This document shows, piece after piece, positions 60,226-64,000 of a DNA stretch of 64,000 nt (within the stretch, counting starts at the first letter, position 1; every line of letters starts with the position of its first letter). Made by a program: the position numbers and the translations under genes. The DNA is taken from the NCBI RefSeq assembly GCF_002863225.1, contig NZ_PKEK01000066.1, forward strand, positions 1-64,000, given 5' to 3'. The stretch is from Mycobacterium sp. (GTDB lineage: Bacteria; Actinomycetota; Actinomycetes; Mycobacteriales; Mycobacteriaceae). The notes under the pieces are model-generated. The model worked only from the letters and a program-made list of their open reading frames with translations, had not been told where the DNA came from and did not search any database.

Positions 60226-61319
60226 TGCCAGCGCCGCATTCATACCCGTCCGGGCGAACGCTAGCAGCATGCGTCGCCGCGGCGGCCGTGCTCTCAAGCG
60301 CCTCGTGTACGGCATCCACCAAAGCCCAGGCCGTTGACTACTGCGCGATCATGCCCGACAGCGTCGGACTCTACGTGGACAACCCCGTCACCCATCTGGG
60401 TTACCCGATCGGCAAAATCGCCGCCATCACGCCGTCGGCGCAGTCCGTGCGCGTCGATTTCACCATAAGCGGCGGACCGCCGATCCCGGCGGACGCAAAG
60501 GCAGTCACCAGGTCGACGTCGATCCTCGCGGATCGTGCACTGGAACTCGTTGGCAATGACCAAGGCGGTCAACACCTTTCCCCAGGCCGCTGCATCCCCC
60601 TCGGCCGGTCGCTTACTCCGAAGAGCCTGTCCGAAGTCATCGGATCGTCAACGAACTTCATCAACTCGATCAACCCTGCGGGATCGCACAACATCGGTGA
60701 CCTCGTCCGGGGTGTTGACGAGGCGTCGCGAAATACAGGGCCAAACGCCAACAAGTTGCTGACCACCACGTCGTCGGTAGCGGAATCCCCCGACCAAGCG
60801 ATCGGTGACCTGGGCTCCATCACCCGCAACCTCAAGCAATTGTCGACCATGCTGGTCGACGTGAACCCGACACTGAAGGGAGTGGCGGACGACGCGGCGT
60901 TCTCCGCGGTGCAAGACATAAGCGACGCGTTAAGAGGTGGCGCGGATACCTTCGAGGGAATCATCGGCATCGTCGAAGCAGCGGGCGCCATCGAAAAGGA
61001 ACTCGGGCCGCAACTCCAGCAATTGCTCGACGCGGTATCCGTGCTCCTCAGGAAGATCAGTCCGCGCGCCCCCTTCTACGCGAGCTTGCTGAACGTCACG
61101 CCTCGCGTGATCAACGGCTTGATAAACCTCGCGAATAACCACAAATTCACTCTCCACTACCGGCCACCGCTATACCGGATCCGCACGCCCAACGGTGTCG
61201 CTCAGTGCAACCTAATGAACGCGTCCATGCCAGGTAGTTGCGCCAACGTCAAGGGAACGCCGTATGCGGTGGACGTGGCACTACTTCAATACGTGCTGAC
61301 TCTAGCGGCGAAAAAATGA
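60225..61319 (+). CDS. mceD: Mce-family protein, position D (lipobox-like N-terminus)
   Basis: A 364-residue Mce protein. The N-terminus LAACVAAAAVLSSASCTAST is hydrophobic and ends in a Cys, but its -3 residue is Ser, so it is only a weak lipobox. The MlaD core includes NPVTHLGYPIGKIAAITPSA, VDFTISGGPPIPADAKAVTR and ADRALELVGNDQGG. The C-terminal helical section includes LKQLSTMLVDVNPTLKGVAD and EKELGPQLQQLLDAVSVLLR. Start at 60225 shares one base with the mceC stop (TGATG). Confidence 0.8.
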   Translation: MPAPHSYPSGRTLAACVAAAAVLSSASCTASTKAQAVDYCAIMPDSVGLYVDNPVTHLGYPIGKIAAITPSAQSVRVDFTISGGPPIPADAKAVTRSTSILADRALELVGNDQGGQHLSPGRCIPLGRSLTPKSLSEVIGSSTNFINSINPAGSHNIGDLVRGVDEASRNTGPNANKLLTTTSSVAESPDQAIGDLGSITRNLKQLSTMLVDVNPTLKGVADDAAFSAVQDISDALRGGADTFEGIIGIVEAAGAIEKELGPQLQQLLDAVSVLLRKISPRAPFYASLLNVTPRVINGLINLANNHKFTLHYRPPLYRIRTPNGVAQCNLMNASMPGSCANVKGTPYAVDVALLQYVLTLAAKK

Positions 61320-62317
61320 CACTACGATCCCGCCTGTTCGCCGGTGTCCTCGCCACGGCCACCGCCCTCACGGTGTCGTCCTGCGCAGCGATCAGCGTTG
61401 AAGCGTTACCGCAACCGGGCCCGTCGTACAACGACGGATATGACGTCGTGATGCGGTTCGAGAGCGTCCTCAACCTGCCCGAGCGCGCCAAAGTTGTGCT
61501 CGACGGCGTAACCGTCGGAGTGGTGTCCAAGGTGACCCTGCGCGACCGCAACGTGGACGTGACCGCGCGCATGGCTCACGGCGTCGTAGTCCCGTCCAAC
61601 ATCCACGCGGTGTTGCAACAGGCGACTGTGTTGGGCGACATCTACGTTGCTCTCGAACGTCCGACGACGGGCGCTGCTCAAGCACCCGCCCTTGCGCCGG
61701 GTGCGGCCATCCCCCTTCCTCAAACGACATCCCCACCACAATTAGAGGACACCATTGCCAGCCTGGCGAACTTCGTCTCCAGCGGGTCCATTCAACGAGC
61801 CCAGAACACGATCATCCGCCTCAATCGCGTGGTGCCGTCGAGCGACGAGGTACGAACGCTGACGGGTCGAGTCGAAACCGACCTCTCGGCACTGGCCGCG
61901 AACATCGACACGGTCGACGTACTGCTCGACGGTGTGGCGAAATCCGCTGCAGTCGTAAACAATCACATTCCGGAACTGCAGTATTTTTTCTCACCGACGG
62001 GGCAACGCGGCTTCGAACACCTCATAGCCGCCTCGAATTACGTCGCCACGATCCTCCCCACGATCGGAAGCATCACTCTGGGTGGATATTGGCTCGTTCC
62101 CTTCCTCAATTCGCTAGCCGATTCCGTGGGTGCGCTGCAGCAGTCAAAGGTCGCTGGCGAATCAGAAATACCAAAGTATCGACGGATATTCACCGACATG
62201 TTCCTCCCAGTCGACAAGTACCCGGCCATCAACATCACTTCCATAATTGGGCCCGACGGTCGGGAGCTATCGGGCAATGTCCAGGAAGTGCTGAGGATCT
62301 TGGGGGCTATGCGATGA
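61316..62317 (+). CDS. mceE: Mce-family lipoprotein, position E
   Basis: A 333-residue Mce protein with a proper lipoprotein signal: ...GVLATATALTVSSCAA gives lipobox VSSC. This is the usual property of MceE (LprK-type). The core holds SVLNLPERAKVVLDGVTVGV, VSKVTLRDRNVDVTARMAHG and a beta strand around VLGDIYVALERPT. A helical tail follows. Overlaps mceD by ATGA (61316-61319). It would be anchored in the outer face of the membrane and cap the lipid tube. Confidence 0.85.
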   Translation: MTLRSRLFAGVLATATALTVSSCAAISVEALPQPGPSYNDGYDVVMRFESVLNLPERAKVVLDGVTVGVVSKVTLRDRNVDVTARMAHGVVVPSNIHAVLQQATVLGDIYVALERPTTGAAQAPALAPGAAIPLPQTTSPPQLEDTIASLANFVSSGSIQRAQNTIIRLNRVVPSSDEVRTLTGRVETDLSALAANIDTVDVLLDGVAKSAAVVNNHIPELQYFFSPTGQRGFEHLIAASNYVATILPTIGSITLGGYWLVPFLNSLADSVGALQQSKVAGESEIPKYRRIFTDMFLPVDKYPAINITSIIGPDGRELSGNVQEVLRILGAMR

Positions 62318-63267
62318 ACGCCATCAAACTGAAAGATATCATTTCGTATTTTGTCTTTGCGATCATCATCGCCATCGTCTTGGCCTATTTCGGATCGTTC
62401 GGACTTCGCGTCAGCCCGCCTTCTGACCGGACCAACCTGTCCATGGATGTCCCCGACATGAATGGTCTTGTCACGGACTCGAATGTGCTGTTGCGTGGCG
62501 TGCCGGTCGGCAAAGTAACCAATACCAAGACATCCATCAGAGCAGCATCCATCGACTTCTACGTCGAGGGTCGATATCAGATTCCCGTCGACACCGAGGT
62601 GCAGCTGCAGAACCTATCAGCGCTCGGCGAGTCCTACATAGAGTTAGTGCCTCGCAGCGAGGGTGGACCGATGCTGACGAACAACCAACATATCTCTACG
62701 AAGTCGGTCGTCCAACCGCCATCGATCTCCGAGCTGGCGACGAGCGTCGTGCGAGTACTCCATCAGCTCGATCCCAAAGCTCTCGCACGGATCATCAGCG
62801 AGTCCGACGCCGCATTGCCGGACCCTGTCAAGGTGCTGCCGAACTTGGCGCGCGCGAGCACCTTGTTCAACAACATGCTCAACGGACTGAACGGCCAGGG
62901 CCGCGCACTTCTGAGCAATTTCCAGGTATTGATCCGAAACTCTGAATGGGTCAAACCGGATTTCACTGCCATCACCCCTCCGACCAAAGACCTTGGGGTT
63001 ACATGGCAGGAGTTGTACAAGCACTTGCCGATTCTTTTCACTCGCGACGAGCCTGAAGGCCTCCTGAATCTTAAGCATCTCGTCGACCGACTTCAGACCC
63101 TGCTGGATTCGAATGGCGGCGACCTCAAGATCCTGGGTGAGGCATTTCAGCCGAAGCTCAACACCATCGCCGCGACTTTGATGAATTTCGACAGTGGCCA
63201 AATTCTCGACCACTTCCTTCAGCAGGTGCCCGCTGACGGAATGATTACGCTCCACGTCGCGCCATGA
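62314..63267 (+). CDS. mceF: Mce-family protein, position F
   Basis: A 317-residue Mce protein. Anchor FVFAIIIAIVLAYFGSFGL, MlaD core VPDMNGLVTDSNVLLRGVPV then GKVTNTKTS, and TEVQLQNLSALGESYIELVP. The C-terminal part is helical (SELATSVVRVLHQLDPKALA, RASTLFNNMLNGLNGQGRAL). Overlaps mceE by ATGA. Last of the six Mce subunits, followed after 49 bp by the accessory membrane protein. Confidence 0.85.
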   Translation: MNAIKLKDIISYFVFAIIIAIVLAYFGSFGLRVSPPSDRTNLSMDVPDMNGLVTDSNVLLRGVPVGKVTNTKTSIRAASIDFYVEGRYQIPVDTEVQLQNLSALGESYIELVPRSEGGPMLTNNQHISTKSVVQPPSISELATSVVRVLHQLDPKALARIISESDAALPDPVKVLPNLARASTLFNNMLNGLNGQGRALLSNFQVLIRNSEWVKPDFTAITPPTKDLGVTWQELYKHLPILFTRDEPEGLLNLKHLVDRLQTLLDSNGGDLKILGEAFQPKLNTIAATLMNFDSGQILDHFLQQVPADGMITLHVAP

Positions 63268-63316
63268 CCCGAACGGGCGATCGTTCCCCTGGGATGACTT
63301 CAAGAAAGGCTAAACA

Positions 63317-63988
63317 ATGACCGTAAATGAGACCGAAGCGCAGGAGACGCGCGAACCCGACGCAGACGCTGCGTCCGGGGCCCCCGCTGGCGGCGCGACG
63401 AAGGTGTACTCAGCCGATGAAGTGGGCGCGGCTGTGCCCGACGAGGCAAAACCGAGCCGCCGAGAGAGGTCAGTGTCCGTCAGTCTGCGGGGCTTGATCC
63501 TGGGTGCGTTGATTGTGGCGCTGGTGGCTGCGGTGGCCGCCTTGGGTTGGCTGTACGTCGATGCGCGCCACCAACTCGACACTCACGCCGCTCAGTCGGC
63601 CAATAAGGCGCGCGCGGAGAAAGTCGCGCTCGACTATGCAGTGAACGCCGCCACGATGGACTACAAGGACCTACAGGCCTGGCACGTCAAACTCGTCGCG
63701 GGCACCTCGCCAGAGCTGACCAAGAAGCTCTCCGACGCGGGCACCTCCATGGAACAGGTTCTGGTGCCGCTGCAATGGAGTTCGTCCGCGCAACCCCTGG
63801 TAGCCAAGGTCAGATCAACGACGGGCGGCATCTACGTCGTGGACAGTTTCGTCAGCGTTCAGACGAAGACCGTACAAGCGCCGGAGGCGCTGCAATCGAC
63901 CGCGACGTACAGCACCACGATCGACAGCAACAACAACTGGCTGATCACCGACGTCGGGGGAATCGGTTCAGCGGTGGGGCCGAAATAG
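63317..63988 (+). CDS. Mce-associated membrane protein
   Basis: A 223-residue protein: a long acidic N-terminal tail (DADAASGAPAGGATKVYS), a single membrane helix LILGALIVALVAAVAALGWL, and a NTF2-like outer domain (NKARAEKVALDYAVNAATMD, YKDLQAWHVKLVAGTSPELT, ending NNWLITDVGGIGSA). This is the layout of Mce-associated proteins (Mas/OMAM-like), which stabilise the transporter. It is 49 bp after mceF in the same direction. More such genes may follow to the right of the window. Confidence 0.8.
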   Translation: MTVNETEAQETREPDADAASGAPAGGATKVYSADEVGAAVPDEAKPSRRERSVSVSLRGLILGALIVALVAAVAALGWLYVDARHQLDTHAAQSANKARAEKVALDYAVNAATMDYKDLQAWHVKLVAGTSPELTKKLSDAGTSMEQVLVPLQWSSSAQPLVAKVRSTTGGIYVVDSFVSVQTKTVQAPEALQSTATYSTTIDSNNNWLITDVGGIGSAVGPK

Positions 63989-64000
63989 CACTCGCAAGCG

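Noticed and set aside
1-64000. CRISPR arrays, rRNA and tRNA genes
   Set aside because: No regularly spaced repeats, and no cloverleaf or rRNA-like segment was recognised while reading both strands. A dedicated tRNA scan could not be run.

Overview
The window looks like chromosome of a non-tuberculous Mycobacterium or close relative. It carries a complete mce lipid-uptake operon (two YrbE permeases, six Mce proteins, one Mce-associated protein), a wax-ester synthase/DGAT, an FprB-type ferredoxin reductase, a PPOX-fold protein of the F420 type, three cytochromes P450, and many FadD, FadE and crotonase genes. GC is high, GTG starts are common and ATGA/GTGA overlaps are frequent.

Layout. 1-1300: right end of an IS21-like element (last codons of an IstB-like gene plus terminal repeats), then decayed DNA. 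1366-5446: small redox or stress genes with a divergent MarR regulator, a secreted histidine phosphatase and an MBL-fold hydrolase. 5954-11789: FadD ligase, FAD oxidoreductase, SRPBCC protein, a secreted protein and a TetR regulator. 12077-19880: a plus-strand cluster with an APH-like phosphotransferase, two near-identical DUF7064-type proteins, a P450, a NorQ-like ATPase, COX III/IV-like (NorE/NorF-like) proteins and a membrane protein. Two genes of this cluster lie behind the same promoter/operator motif.

19965-32712: a minus-strand SDR, then a tightly coupled 12-gene plus-strand operon: SDR, three crotonases, FadD, Rieske oxygenase alpha and beta, an 84-aa unknown, thiolase, an HMG-CoA-synthase-like protein fused to a DUF35 zinc-ribbon/OB domain, an SCPx-type thiolase and a CoA-transferase. 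32771-38435: P450 with a divergent XRE/MmyB regulator, MaoC protein, FadE, thiolase. 38691-49195: TetR regulator and a divergent catabolic arm (SDR, MaoC, FprB, SCP2 protein, FadD, P450, SDR, aldehyde dehydrogenase, alpha/beta hydrolase). 49484-54471: FadE, hydrolase, wax-ester synthase, and a ferredoxin reductase with a 3Fe-4S ferredoxin that could feed the P450s. 55392-63988: mce operon.

Reading as a system (inference): the window resembles an uptake-plus-degradation island for a hydrophobic, probably cyclic isoprenoid or steroid-like substrate. Mce proteins would import it, P450s and the Rieske oxygenase oxidise it, FadD enzymes make CoA thioesters, and the FadE, crotonase, MaoC, SDR and thiolase enzymes shorten or open it. 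AT-rich palindromes close to TTAATCTAGATTAA lie before several of these units, including the divergent TetR/SDR pair, which suggests one regulon. The substrate cannot be named from sequence alone. No tRNA, rRNA or CRISPR array was recognised.
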